From: Typha latifolia
Lineage: Eukaryota; Streptophyta; Magnoliopsida; Poales; Typhaceae
Assembly (NCBI GenBank): GCA_019914945.1
Contig: CM034106.1
Coordinates: 2,232,001 to 2,296,000, forward strand
DNA: 64,000 bases
Direction of reading: 5' to 3'
In this document: one piece after another, positions 13,501-24,400 of the stretch
Position numbering within the stretch: position 1 is the first letter of the stretch
How the letters are laid out: every line of letters starts with the position of its first letter
The notes under the pieces: model-generated
The model's database searches: none
What the model was told of the DNA's origin: nothing
The model's input: only the letters and a program-made list of their open reading frames with translations
Made by a program: the position numbers and the translations under genes

Positions 13501-13818
13501 ACTATATGTGACGCAGCTTTCTTTTTTAAGTACCAAATATGACATCTTTCTAGCATAAAGATCACTGCCCAACTAGAAACAGAACAAATAAATCACAAGC
13601 AAACACGTATATCATCAGACGACCTCCAAAATCAAGGCTTTCTGAATAAAAGCACGCATGTAGAATCAAGGGTAAGAGGCAAGGAGGCTTACATCGTAGA
13701 TTTGCCACGCCTTGCCGATGCTGACGGTGACGAAGGTCTCAGTGCCGAGCCTTTGGACAGAGAAGGGGGCGGCGGCAGTGATGTAGCCGATTGCGCGGTA
13801 GGGTTCGAAGATTCCCAT
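1504..13818 (-). CDS. UTP21: UTP21 (WDR36 homologue), U3 snoRNP / SSU processome WD40 protein, 5' part
   Basis: Encodes the N-terminal 381 residues of the nucleolar WD40 protein UTP21, part of the UTP-B complex needed for 18S pre-rRNA processing. Ten exons on the minus strand: 13818-13693, 13067-13040, 12641-12541, 11982-11779, 11678-11435, 5218-5043, 4165-4083, 2477-2405, 1704-1639 and 1546-1504. All have AG/GT borders and consistent phases. The start MGIFEPYRAIGYI, WD-like strands such as LQLWNI, ISIWNL and MWIFD, and the conserved RELSQRHVTKRAKKLR segment match plant UTP21 as I remember it. The last visible exon ends in phase 1 after IAFDC, so the gene continues beyond the left edge; the family is usually about 900 aa. 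The intron at 5219-11434 is inflated by nested transposons. A telo-box lies in the presumed 5' UTR. Confidence 0.93.
2681..3611. mobile_element. Mutator-like non-autonomous element, GGTTCCAAG family, copy 1
   Basis: Lies in UTP21 intron 8 and is flanked by a perfect 10-bp direct repeat, ATGAAAACCA at 2671-2680 and 3612-3621. The ends are inverted: AGGTTCCAAGTATCGG at the left, against GGTTCCTTGTTTCGG when the right end is read in reverse. Subterminal regions are rich in ATCGGTATCG-type words. The interior is a long TC-rich low-complexity tract (about 2880-3470) with a C-run near 3270. A 9-11 bp target duplication suggests a Mutator-like (MULE) relative, but no transposase is present. The inverted second copy is at 52299-53093. 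Confidence 0.65.
2963..3140. repeat. 29-bp TC-rich minisatellite
   Basis: TCAAACTC starts at 2963, 2992, 3021 and 3050, exactly 29 bp apart. It then recurs at 3093 and 3124 with altered spacing (43 and 31 bp). The array lies inside the GGTTCCAAG element, and the equivalent GA-rich interior of copy 2 lacks a regular 29-bp period. Confidence 0.7.
5356..5672. mobile_element. Short inverted-repeat element (MITE-like)
   Basis: A block of about 317 bp in UTP21 intron 5 with arms of about 45 bp. The left arm contains AAAATTTAGTG then GGCCCAATTTCAACT, and the right arm read in reverse contains AAAATTTAGGG then GCCCAATTTCAACT. It has no coding capacity. I could not find a convincing target duplication, so superfamily and exact ends are open. 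Confidence 0.5.
5720..6200 (+). mobile_element. Decayed LINE fragment (zf-RVT 3' end of reverse-transcriptase ORF)
   Basis: In broken plus-strand frames one reads HNRILTRKPSRLESEGHCVLC, then CIHKSENVNHLFLEFIW, then YIWLERNKGN. This order matches the zinc-binding zf-RVT region that follows the reverse transcriptase in plant L1-type LINEs (a Cys-rich motif, a HLFLEC-like motif, then IWLERN). Frames shift between motifs, so this is an old dead fragment, antisense to UTP21 within its intron. No target duplication or poly(A) tail was delimited. Confidence 0.6.
7346..9989. mobile_element. Solo LTR, about 2.64 kb
   Basis: Starts TGTAACACCC and ends GGTGTTTTA, a slightly decayed inverse of the start. 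The perfect 5-bp target duplication TGGGG lies at 7341-7345 and 9990-9994. There is no internal retrotransposon region, primer-binding site or polyprotein, so it is best read as a solo LTR left by LTR-LTR recombination. The first 800 bp are unusually GC-rich for this window (about 7380-8130), and the remainder is mixed. The start matches a TGTAACACC type common in plant LTRs; family assignment (Ty3 or Ty1) is not possible by eye. Confidence 0.72.
7959..8131. repeat. Array of five 24-bp palindromes inside the solo LTR
   Basis: Units start at 7959, 7994, 8030, 8073 and 8108. Each is 24 bp and runs GGG-N-TGCGGT...ACCGCAGCCC with small changes. Unit 4 (8073-8096) is closest to a perfect palindrome, with arms GGGCTGCGGT and ACCGCAGCCC (one mismatch). 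Units are separated by 11-19 bp, and the spacing is 35, 36, 43 and 35 bp. Each could fold as a hairpin in DNA or RNA. Confidence 0.85.
10046..10985. mobile_element. Second solo LTR, about 940 bp
   Basis: Begins TGATG and ends CATCA (perfect 5-bp inverted ends, TG...CA). It is flanked by the perfect 5-bp duplication CAAAG at 10041-10045 and 10986-10990. Inside, a unit of about 120 bp is tandemly repeated (about 10626-10745 and 10750-10875), with words such as CCTAATAGGA, ACCTAAATTGA and CAATTTAGGTAATAA in both copies. A GA-rich stretch lies at 10380-10530. No internal coding region is present. It sits in the part of the Tourist-type element just right of the larger LTR. Confidence 0.7.
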
Positions 13819-13834
13819 TAATGCTTCGTTTCTA

Positions 13835-13843
13835 TTAGGGTTT
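13835..13843 (-). promoter_or_regulatory. Telo-box upstream of UTP21 start codon
   Basis: On the minus strand AAACCCTAA lies 17 bp upstream of the UTP21 ATG, in the presumed 5' UTR. Telo-boxes are known to be enriched near the 5' ends of plant ribosomal-protein and ribosome-biogenesis genes, which fits UTP21. Functionality is inferred. Confidence 0.5.
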
Positions 13844-14365
13844 CACTCCCCTCGTCCTTTGAACGGCGGTAGCAGCTGCTCTAAGCTCTCTTCTCTCCTC
13901 AACACTTCCCTTCTCCTTGGCCGCCACCACGTTCTTTTTATTTCTTCGTTGGGGTTTTGGTTGAATCGGACATCTCGACCAGGGTTTATAAATTAAACTA
14001 GAATTACAAATAACACCCTGCGTGTTGACTCTATTATTATTTACAAATATAACCCTCTAATACCACTGGCATTTGAATATTTGATAGTAGCTATACTCAC
14101 CTTACCCTTTTGTCATTATATTCAAACTAAAATTATTAATTTGTCATTATATCTAATTAATCTACTAATCGAATGTTAGAAATACTTATTAGAGACAAAG
14201 ATATAATTGGATAAATTTTTTAATATATTTAAAATAATACCAATTAAATTTTGAATGACAAAATATTCAATATACTCGTATGCTCAAAATCTAAACACCT
14301 ACTAGATTTATTTAATTGAATATTAATTACATAATACCCACATCTTTGTAGGTACATAACTCTCT

Positions 14366-14755
14366 TCGAGAATCACATCTTATATTTTATCTATTTTATA
14401 ATTCACATTTTATTTTTTAAAATTTTATAATTTGACCTCTTTTTTTACCTATAATTCTCATTTAAGATTCTGACATTAATTTGACTAACTAATGTCGACT
14501 AAATTACTAAAATACTCTCTCTCTTTTTTTTTATCTATGCACCATCTTTCCACATACCTCCTCCAGTTTCCTATAAAAAAATATGATGATTTAGATATTC
14601 ATAAATTATTTTATATTTTTTACGAAATATTCTTTAGTAGGTATCCAAAATATTCAATGAAAATTATAAAAAAAATGAGGGATCAGATTACAAAATCCTT
14701 AAAGATGGATGTGAATTACAAAATAAATAAAATATAGAATGTGATTTATAAAAAT
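14366..14755. mobile_element. Foldback / MITE-like element with arms of about 70 bp
   Basis: The left arm (about 14366-14445) reads AATCACATCTTATATTTTAT and TATAATTCACAT. The right arm, read in reverse from about 14755, gives AATCACATTCTATATTTTAT and TGTAATTCACAT. The arms flank an AT-rich loop without coding potential. Exact ends and target duplication were not resolved. Confidence 0.6.
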
Positions 14756-15118
14756 GTCTAATAAAATAATTAAAAAATTAAAAAGGAATCTAAACGTCCA
14801 ACAAGGAATGCAGCAGTGATCTCTTAGCAGCTCTACTACCGTAAGCACAAGTAGCATGCAAAACAAAGAAAGATACAAGAACATAAGACACAGGTAAAGA
14901 TGGCTAACTGTGCAAAGATTCCACACTGCGAACGTTATTAAATAGCGAAGAAGAAACTTAAGAACAGAAGAAAAACAGCAGCTCTGCAAAATGGCACTCA
15001 ACTAGCTGTGGAACAATTTTCAGATTGAATTGACGGAATGCATTCTCATGCAAGTGACAAACACCATTCTGACAGAAAAAGAAAAAAGAAAGAAAGAAAA
15101 AAAAAACTGAGCATAAAC

Positions 15119-15472
15119 CTACAAGACCACCCTGTTTGGTGGCAGACGACATGTCCGCAATTTCATGTGATGTTCATAGCAGCCCTTCCTATCAGGAGTA
15201 AGTGAATAACACTGAATTAGTATAGTTTCATATATAGAGCTTTCAGAGCCCAAACGAACTTCCATCTTTCTTACATCGATATCAATACCCATTAGGTCAT
15301 AGGATTTACGCTCAATGTCTCGCACACTGCAGTAGACCAACTTAGGCAAAATTACTTTCCAAGGACAATAATCGGCTGGAAATGTAGACAAAGGAAAGCC
15401 ATAAGTTGTTTTCCGATGACTTACACCTACAAAGAGCACACTCCCATGCTCTTGGTTGAGATTTTGAATCAC
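15119..15472 (-). other. 117-codon open frame in the 3' UTR of the TIP1-like gene
   Basis: A frame overlapping the TIP1 stop codon by a few bases runs 117 codons without a stop. It has no upstream ATG; the first internal ATG is at about codon 62 (MGIDIDVRKMEVRLG). The predicted peptide has no motif I recognise. It could be a chance open frame in a long 3' UTR, a relic of an alternative C-terminus, or a conserved downstream ORF. I do not call it a gene. Confidence 0.3.
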
Positions 15473-18400
15473 AAGGGCAGAGCACGTGTGTAATGGTGAG
15501 CATTATTGCGTCCAAGGCCTATTCCCAAGCCCAGTGGAAATCCATCGGTCTTACTCTTGCTTGGATCACACTTACCCTTGCTTTCGTCAGAATGAGAAGA
15601 ACCAGCATGACCATGGCATTTTGAACTCTTAGACTGACGATCAGCACAAGCATGGCCATTGCTATTACAATGAGAATGACCTTCGCCATTCTGCAAAACT
15701 GCACTTCCAGTCATCTGAATCAACCCCATTTCTTCATCAGAAGGTGATTCCGGTTCTGGACGTTCTACATCCTCATTGTAACCACTTATCAAGAAGTCAG
15801 AACAGTTTTTGAGAACACCGTGATCATATGGGTTTCTGAACCTGCCACCAGGACCTCTGAGATAACTGTACCGCATGATGTTCGCCATCTCATTTGTTGT
15901 TATGTTCCTTGAGATCTGCATAACAAATTGGAATAGATAGTCACTATTATTGAGAGTGACAGAAGATAAGTGTAGAAACTAGAAACCTTCCCGAAGTGTA
16001 TATGATCATGAAGTTCAGAAAGTTCAAAGTATTAATCAAAACACGTCACAACAGGACTCGGATGGTAAGAATATAAAATAAATAGACAAGTGGATTGTGA
16101 TCAAGCTGTTACATATCAGCATAAAATGCTAATTACTGCTTGGGTTAAGAGTACTAATCGCAAGGAAACAAATTTGCCAGAATCTGAGAACCTAATAGTT
16201 TTAACTAGGTCGCATATCTCCATTAAGCGAAATCAATACTCCCCTTTTTACCATAATGTCATAGCAAAGAGCTCAAACACTTGATGACACCCAAATGAAT
16301 TGATATGTCAGTCATAGCTGGACCAACTGCATCGACCAATTAAAATTGAGGCAATAAAATATTAGTTATATAGACTTCCTTTAATACCTGTGATGCCTGT
16401 ACAACAGTTAAAACTGCAACTCCAAAGAAAAGAAAAAGATCCATAACAAAAAATGACACTGCGCCAGGATGGTGGGTAGCAGAATAGTTCAGCCATGCAC
16501 CAAATGATGCTGGAGCAGCGGGATTCCTTACAATTCCTACAAAACAACAATGATCAAAATCATAAAACAAGTAGTAAGTACTGATAATGAACTCAGAAAG
16601 GAAACTTGACAAAAACACACCAGAAAATACGTACTTATAATTGTTACTGCACCAGTAACAATCATTGCAGAAACTTCTAGAATGAGAAACATAAAGAACT
16701 CCCATTTATTTCTCTGCAGTTGCAAGCCATTGTCTATGGAATCAGCACAAAGATAAGGAAGCATAGTACATGAAAAAGAAAATTGGTGATTACAGTACAA
16801 TATAATTTTTATAGGTTGACTAGACGAATTAATAGGACACAAATTTCCAAAAGAAAATACCTTGCCAATGCAATTAGATACCCAAGGACAGTGATGATCA
16901 AACTGTTCAACACAGCGATCACATGTGGCACAATGCTTTGATCGTAGAGGCCTGACAATCTAAGAAAATTTTAAACAATAGTAAATCAAGAAATTTCACA
17001 AACATAGATGATAATTGAAAACAAGGGTTGAAAAATTAACACAAGAGAAGAAAAAAGAAGATTACCTTGCATGTTGCGCATAGCTGGGACCAGTTCCCAG
17101 CCAACAGAGCTGGATTGCCTAATTCCATCCTTAGCAGAGGTTCCTAAAATTATACCAGAATTATAAACTTGCCTACTTTCAAATATATGTAATTGCTTAT
17201 TTTTTGACAATGGAATATCTGTAAGGTTTCAACTTCCAGACATGCTACAACCTATATATTGTCTTATTTCAGACAATATTGTATCAAGAAATAGCCCAAC
17301 AGGAGCAGGGAGAACAACAAGTAAAATACTATTCTGAGTAACGAAATTAGACATAGCCTAATGTATTTGTAACAATATTATTCTTATGACAAATAATTCA
17401 GCTAAAAATTGAACTTTAACAGAGCAGTTTCAGAATTCATGTTTGAGATGATGTCCAAAGGCCAAAGTTGAACAAGTTCAAGCAACACCCAAGTTCCATC
17501 AAAAGCACATCCCAAAGGAAAGGGTATCTAGTGCAGGTGGCTCCCACCTACACGATGCCTAGGAAGGGAAGATCAATGTAGCATTATAGCCATACCCTCA
17601 TTTCTAATAGGACTAATCCATTGCTTGAGTGTCTAACCTTTTAGATACAGGGGATAAGCCTTACAAGGATACCACTATGTGGAAGAAAGTGCAACATAGA
17701 AGTTCTTTAATAGAACAGATATATCATATAATAAGGCTTTCCACAATCAGATTAGAGGAAGAGCCTGACATAACAGAAATAACAGTTTCCCAATATTAAG
17801 GTTGAAGGCAAGAAGAGAAAATCAAGCATTTTATAACTGGACCTCCGTATATCCCAATTTAGAACAAAGTCACAAACTTACTTATATAGTTTTAACCTAA
17901 CTCAAACTCTACATACCTTTATCGTCATCTATTTATTTCCTACGTTGAGGAACTGAACACATCTACTTGTTTAAGGATGGCCCCAAAAGGCAGGAGTACT
18001 GTGAGAACAATTTCTTGTCAAAACCAGTGAATATCTTTTAAGTTGATTTATTTTCACTTCTAATATTCTTCCCCTAATCCTGGGATCTAAATTGAGTTTG
18101 AGAAGTGTATCTTCTACTTAATAATGCTCATACGTACATGCTTCTCATAAAATCTTTCTAGTGATGGTTCCTGGAAACCATCAATGTTAATGCTTCTCAG
18201 TTTCTTGATATGCTCTTCCTGAAAAAAAATCAAGTGCATCATAATGCAACTCAATGCGCAATAAGTAATCTGACTTATATCACTGTATGTATTAGATAGC
18301 CGGTTGATCCAAAGCCAAAAATAATAGAAAGCCTTTAAGATACCCCCTCACGTGCAACTCAGATATATCATATGTGGATAGATAAAAGATAGTGAGTTGT

Positions 18401-21400
18401 ACGGCACTCCACACCACACAAGAATAAATAAAGAATTAAATGGGAATATATAAGGTTTGGAAACAACTCAAGAAAATTAGGCGCCGATACCATATTAGAT
18501 AACTGGTTAACCTAAAAGCTTAACCTGTTAGGTAAAATAAATGTATCTCAGTGCAATAGAATGTATCATGACCAAAGATATATTTTGAGTGCAAGAAAAA
18601 GAACAATAAAAACTGAAAATATAAGCAAATACAGTGGACTGACAATTTGGTTGAACAACTATAAACAAATGAACTAGTTAATAAAATGTTATCAATCTAA
18701 TCCACAGATAGAGGACCAAAATATTTGTTATGACTAAGATTATCTAATAAAATTTTGAGACTCACATCATCTCTTAGATTCTGTGAATCCCGCACATTCA
18801 TTCGGATATAACCAGGATCTTTCCTGCAGCAAAAGACAAATTTGTGGCAATGAGATGGATGGAAGGCAAACCAGCAAACCAATGCATCCAAGATGTATGG
18901 CATACAAGGGTATAATAGGTAGCAAAATATAGATTGACAGCATATAGCAGATATTTGCTTCAAAGTAAAGGCAAGTTGATTTTGTCGTTTAGAGAATACC
19001 AATATCATATAGTACCTATATATATATATATATATTTGCAGTAACGCCTGTAAATAAAATGATCGGCAATAAAATCATTACATTACAAGTTTGGTATGGA
19101 CAAAGATATATTATTTTCTCGCAAGATGATATTTTCTATCAAGAGAGTAGTATTAATCTCTAGTGAAATTCAAAGAAAAAGAAGAAGAAATGTAAATAGT
19201 TTCAGAGCGCACTAGAAGCAAACAAAATTTGCAATGTGCATCAAGTAGCATATCTTGTACACTTGAGATTTAATACATATAAACACTAAAGGATATAAAG
19301 ATATATACCTGCTACACCTATAAAACATAACTAGTCCTGCAGTGGCGAGGAGAACCCCTAACCACTCAAACATTGTAAATGCAGCTGTCAGCTTCAAAAT
19401 GTCAGCTGTAAGAAAGAAATTTAAAAATGAATATTAAAATATAGTTTTGTGAGATGATTAGAAGAATATGCTTCAAATCATGCACTGGCGGTGTACCTGA
19501 GATGACTGAATGTATATATGTAACAAGCAACATAATAATTATAAACCAGAGGACAGGCGCCAGTCCTAATTTTGATAACTTGCCAAGCTGGCCATCGCAG
19601 CGTCTCTCAAATACCCTTCTAGCGTTCCCCTGCCATGTGCATCTTATTTAGGTCATATTAGCTCTAATGATCTTCAAACCACAGTAGAAGCAGGTGTGGT
19701 ATCTCAAAACTACTATAGAAAGGAAATTCAACTGTATTATCTCTGTAAAAGCTGTCGGACTACTTTGCACCAAAATAAAGTAGATTAATATTACAGAACT
19801 ACAAATCAGTTATGCAATAACCAAAATGCAGTGACTACAGTATGGTCAGTATACTTTGATCTCCTATCAAAGTACAATCTTTTAACAAAATTACAGAGGG
19901 TGCCCAGAATATCCCTTCAAACCTGAAACCATCTTGGAAAAAGCAAACAAACTAAACTCCAGCTAGCTTACAGAACCTCCTACTTTTCCCTTGAGTTTAC
20001 TATCAGAACTGAAAACCTTAAAAACCGGAATACTAGCATAGAAAAAGTCAGAAGCACAATATAACAAGGAGGAAGTAGCTGCAGCAATTAAAATCTCTGT
20101 CACAGAAATCATATACTAGAATCCTTTCAAGGAAAAGGTAAAGTGACACAAACAGTAACATTAAGAAAAAAGTAAAGTAGAAAGCATCCATTGATTAGAG
20201 TTTGATCATACTTGGGGTCATAATCTATAAGGTCCACTGATCGTCTAACTTGTTAGTAATTTGATTTTCTAGTCAACTAGCACCCCTATATAGCCATAAG
20301 ACTACTTGCGTGCATTGCATGCATCTGTATTTTGCAGGAATAAAAGCACTTATACATCCTTATCTATAAGCAGTCAAAAAGTTTAGGCAACTTGAACACA
20401 TGAAATTAGATACAAATGAAATGAGGCATCAATCTTCCCTGAATAACATACACAAAATTGAAAAAAAAACGGTGTCAACATAAGACAACATCTCAGATGA
20501 AGGCAAAAAAAAAAAAAAAGACATCAAATAAAACTAGATAAGAAAACGAGAATCCTTTTTCTAACGATCAGAGGCATGTATTCATTGTTCAAAGCCACAC
20601 AGCCTACAGAATGATAGAAAATTTATCTTATTTTTCTGAAAACAGTGCATGAAATAAATAGATAATCCAAGAATTAATGAATATCAGGTACCAGACAAGC
20701 AACTACAAAATCCTGATCATTATTAGATAACAAGTCCAGATTCAGAGTACCTACAAGGAAAAACGCAACTTGCCGATGATTCTTATCAGAAGCAAGCTGA
20801 GCTGGAGTTAAACCAGTATTGTCTTGCACCGTTAAGTCCTCCTTTTTTCCAGCTTGAACAAGCACAGTGCATGCCTCTAGATTTCCCCGAATAGCAGCCC
20901 AATGAAGAGGAGTGCATCCTGATGACAAGAAGAGTTTTCAATGGCTAAGGTGCTTCAATGATGAACAGGAAAATATTAATAGTACATACCCTCTTTATCT
21001 TGCCGCCCCCTATAAGCATCCAGAAATAACAGAAGGCGTATGCAATCAGCAAATCCCTTATAAGCAGCCCTACAGGCTCCAATAAGTTAAGATCAGAAAA
21101 AACTAATAATTAAAAGAAAAAACTAAAGGGTCGTGAGAAGTATCATCGATTGAGAAGTAAAATAGAAAAAAATGATAAAGTTTTAAAAGATTAATTATGA
21201 AATAAAAAATCTAAATTCTCCTTGACTAGAGAAACAAGATATGAGATGACAGCATATGTTTTTCTTCTTCTCTTTTGGTAAAATACAGAATTTGTTAGAC
21301 CTGGTGCATCATAATATTGATAGGTAACAGAAGAAGTAGGATTGCTTTTCTTGTAACAAATTAAGAAAACATGTGCATACAATTGATTGATGACATATTG

Positions 21401-24400
21401 ACATATGAAAACTTTGAAACAGAAGCTCAATGAAACAATTAGCTAAAACTATAATCCCATATAACATTAAAAAGGGAAGTCAAACTTTGTACCAGTGCAA
21501 AGGACTTCTTCCATCATTATCAGGGACATCAGGATCAGCATTCCATTTGGCAACAATATGGTAGAGAAATGCTGTCTGGCCATACTGAGCTGCAACATGT
21601 GTTGCCTGTTATCAAATGAACAGATGATCAAAATCTTTCAAAATGGTGACTGCAACTAGGTCACAGTAGGAGCAAACACAATAACATCATCCCAGTTTTG
21701 TGTAAATATTGATCAGTGAAACAGGGGGAAAAAGGGCAAAAGCATAAAATATAGCTTCAATCTACAATCCACAATTGCCAGAGCTACTTATTGAGTTATT
21801 TCAGATGCCAAGATCGATCAGAATAAAATCTGAAAAAGAACCAACCATAGGTGATATATTATGTTATTCCAGTAATCATACTTAGTTTTGTCATTCATCA
21901 GTAATGGACTTTCTTTTAATCCTTTCTTATTGAGATATAATACTTAACTAGTCAAAATAGTGCATTACATATGTGTGCACCTATTCATGCAAAAAAATAA
22001 GACTACCTCATTGCAGTAAAACAGTTTAGTCTAGTACTAATATTGAACAACAATGAAATCTCAAATCAGGCAACGTGAATGACCAAGAAAGATATCCAAA
22101 AAGTTTAAAGATTCAATCAGGAGATGAACTTATGGAAGAACCAAAAAGGATGGATGTATGAAAGATAGAATTCCAAGAATATAAATCAGAAAACAGTTGT
22201 CTAAATGAAAAATAACCTGACCAGACAATATAATAGGATAAAGATCAATTTTAGGCCTAGTGATCAAATAAGAAAAAGGTCTCCAGTTCTCCACTGTATA
22301 AATTTTAGTTCACCAGTTAAATCCAATTTCTTCAATGGACCACCACCCCTGATTGTATGGATGTAAACTCGTGAGCATTGATCCGATCTCCACATTCATC
22401 GACGGATTTGAAAACTTCAAGCTCGGGACATGAAGCAACCAATCATTTTAATCCATGGATTTGCTTACATTGCAGGGAAAGAACTTCACCCAATGGATGA
22501 ATTTCAGTTGGTGAATAGGCATCAACCAGTTCATCTATCCGAAAATCGCAAAAACGTGCAATCGGGGCTTATAGTCCGGCATTTCGTCTTCGCAGAGCTG
22601 GCCAGGTCTTCAAAGAAAGGTTTTCATGCTTAGGTCTAACTAGATTGGTTTACAGTTTGTACTTCATAGATATCAATCCTCAGTCGTTATCTTCACTTAA
22701 TGACATCAGATGGACTCAATTTGCAGCAGGAAATCCCCCGATACTAGGCTAGGACAGGAACAGAAGTAATTGGACAGCAGAAGGTAATGAAGGAAAGAAA
22801 GAAGAAGAATAGGAGGTGCAATTAGGAAGAGTAAGAGTTCTAACAGGTAAGGGTCGTGGCTCAATTAAAAAGTGAATAAGACTCAACTAAGGAACTTGTA
22901 ATATTTTGACATGTGGCAAATTTTATTTTAACCACTTATATCCTTAATTATTTGAACCATGATAGGGTGGTTACATGCCTGGATAAAATTCATTACCAAC
23001 TGCTTTACATAGAATTCTTTCGATCCAAACTTCAACCACCAAGTGGTTTCACCAACAAACTATTCATTTATACGGCCTGTTACCTTGTATCACCATGACA
23101 CTTCAAGATAATAACAAACAAAATAGTGATAGTAATATGCCTAATACTAGGAAAATCACCACCAGTAAGATATCCCACTGTCAGTCACTTCTACAGATTA
23201 AAAAAGCAAAATTAGGACTAAACAAGGAAGAGCACCTTATCTTAAGTTGGTATAGCAATTGAATGTTGCGTAGACTTGCAAGGGCTCAAAGGAGCTAGCA
23301 TCTATTACTTACAATTAGCTTGAAGTTGTACGATTGGTATAATAGTAATGCTTCTCCTTCTGATTACTGTGATGACTGATTGATTGATGAATATTTGCTC
23401 AGATGTTTCATTATATGATAGATATCAATATTTCATGATTTACTTAACTTATGTGGGTGATCTGTTAACTGGTCTTGCACTTCATAAACTTGTTTTTTCT
23501 AGTCAAAATAAAGAATCCAAACTCCAAAGCATATATATTTAGAGAAATCAAAACTATGAAAAAGAATAAAATTTTCAGCAGAAAAGAAGTCACAGTATAG
23601 TATATCCTGTACTAATAAAAATATAAGATCCCTATTTATGATAGGCAAAAATCCATTTTTTTCTAGTTGCATTGTCTACAGATGTCCTAAAAAATTAGAT
23701 CCTCTCTCTAACTACTCTTTTCTTCTCTCTCCTATTAAGCTTTCATTTTCATGCGCCATTATACCACCATAATCAACCTTGTCAACACTGACAATTTCTC
23801 CTTTGGCTCCTACTTAGTTCTCAAGCTTTTTTATTTAGCCCATCATATTTAATCTGTAGCCTCCAACTTTCAAGATGGCATCCAGAGTTTCTTTTATTAA
23901 TTATTATTGATTAAAATATAGCATTCAGTAGCACATAATTAGCTAGTAAACCAGGACAAATCTTAACTCTATTATTAATTCAAGGCCACAGAATAATGCA
24001 GACCAACATAAACCATCATTACAGTAAATCACGAATTCCAATTCTAATTTTCCATTATAATTTGTGAAATTTTTTAAAAAAAAGGCCCTTGTATTATGTT
24101 ATGTCAAATTACGGTTAATCCTCTAATAGACTAGAATCAACACCAAGTTTGTTTTCTAAAGTAAATCTGGCAAGAAAAAGTGCTTCCAAGGAGCTTACAT
24201 AGCAAGTTAAAAGGTAAAAGTCATCTACTTTATCAGGTATCATTTAATTAAGATCCTGCAACACAAGAAGAGTCCTTTAGAAGTTCCTCAAGATATGGAA
24301 AAAATTTAAATAACTTTCAAGGTAAATTAGTTTCATTCACGTGACATAAAAAAGGACAGATTTTTTTTCTTTTTAATCAACAAGAACAAAATTGATGTGA

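Larger units (their letters stand above)
13819..15468. other. Intergenic region between UTP21 and the TIP1-like gene
   Basis: Holds the UTP21 5' UTR and promoter (CT-rich on the plus strand to about 13960; TTTATAAA near 13985), then AT-rich DNA with a foldback element at 14366-14755, then the 3' UTR of the TIP1-like gene. Part of 14160-14290 resembles one arm of the foldback at 45045-45306 (both contain AATACCRATTAAATTTT). No independent gene is supported. Confidence 0.6.

Noticed and set aside
22430..22633. 67-codon plus-strand frame ([11 protein letters not shown]...) in TIP1 intron 2
   Set aside because: No motif, no neighbours in frame, antisense to a well-supported gene; could be part of an unknown repeat.
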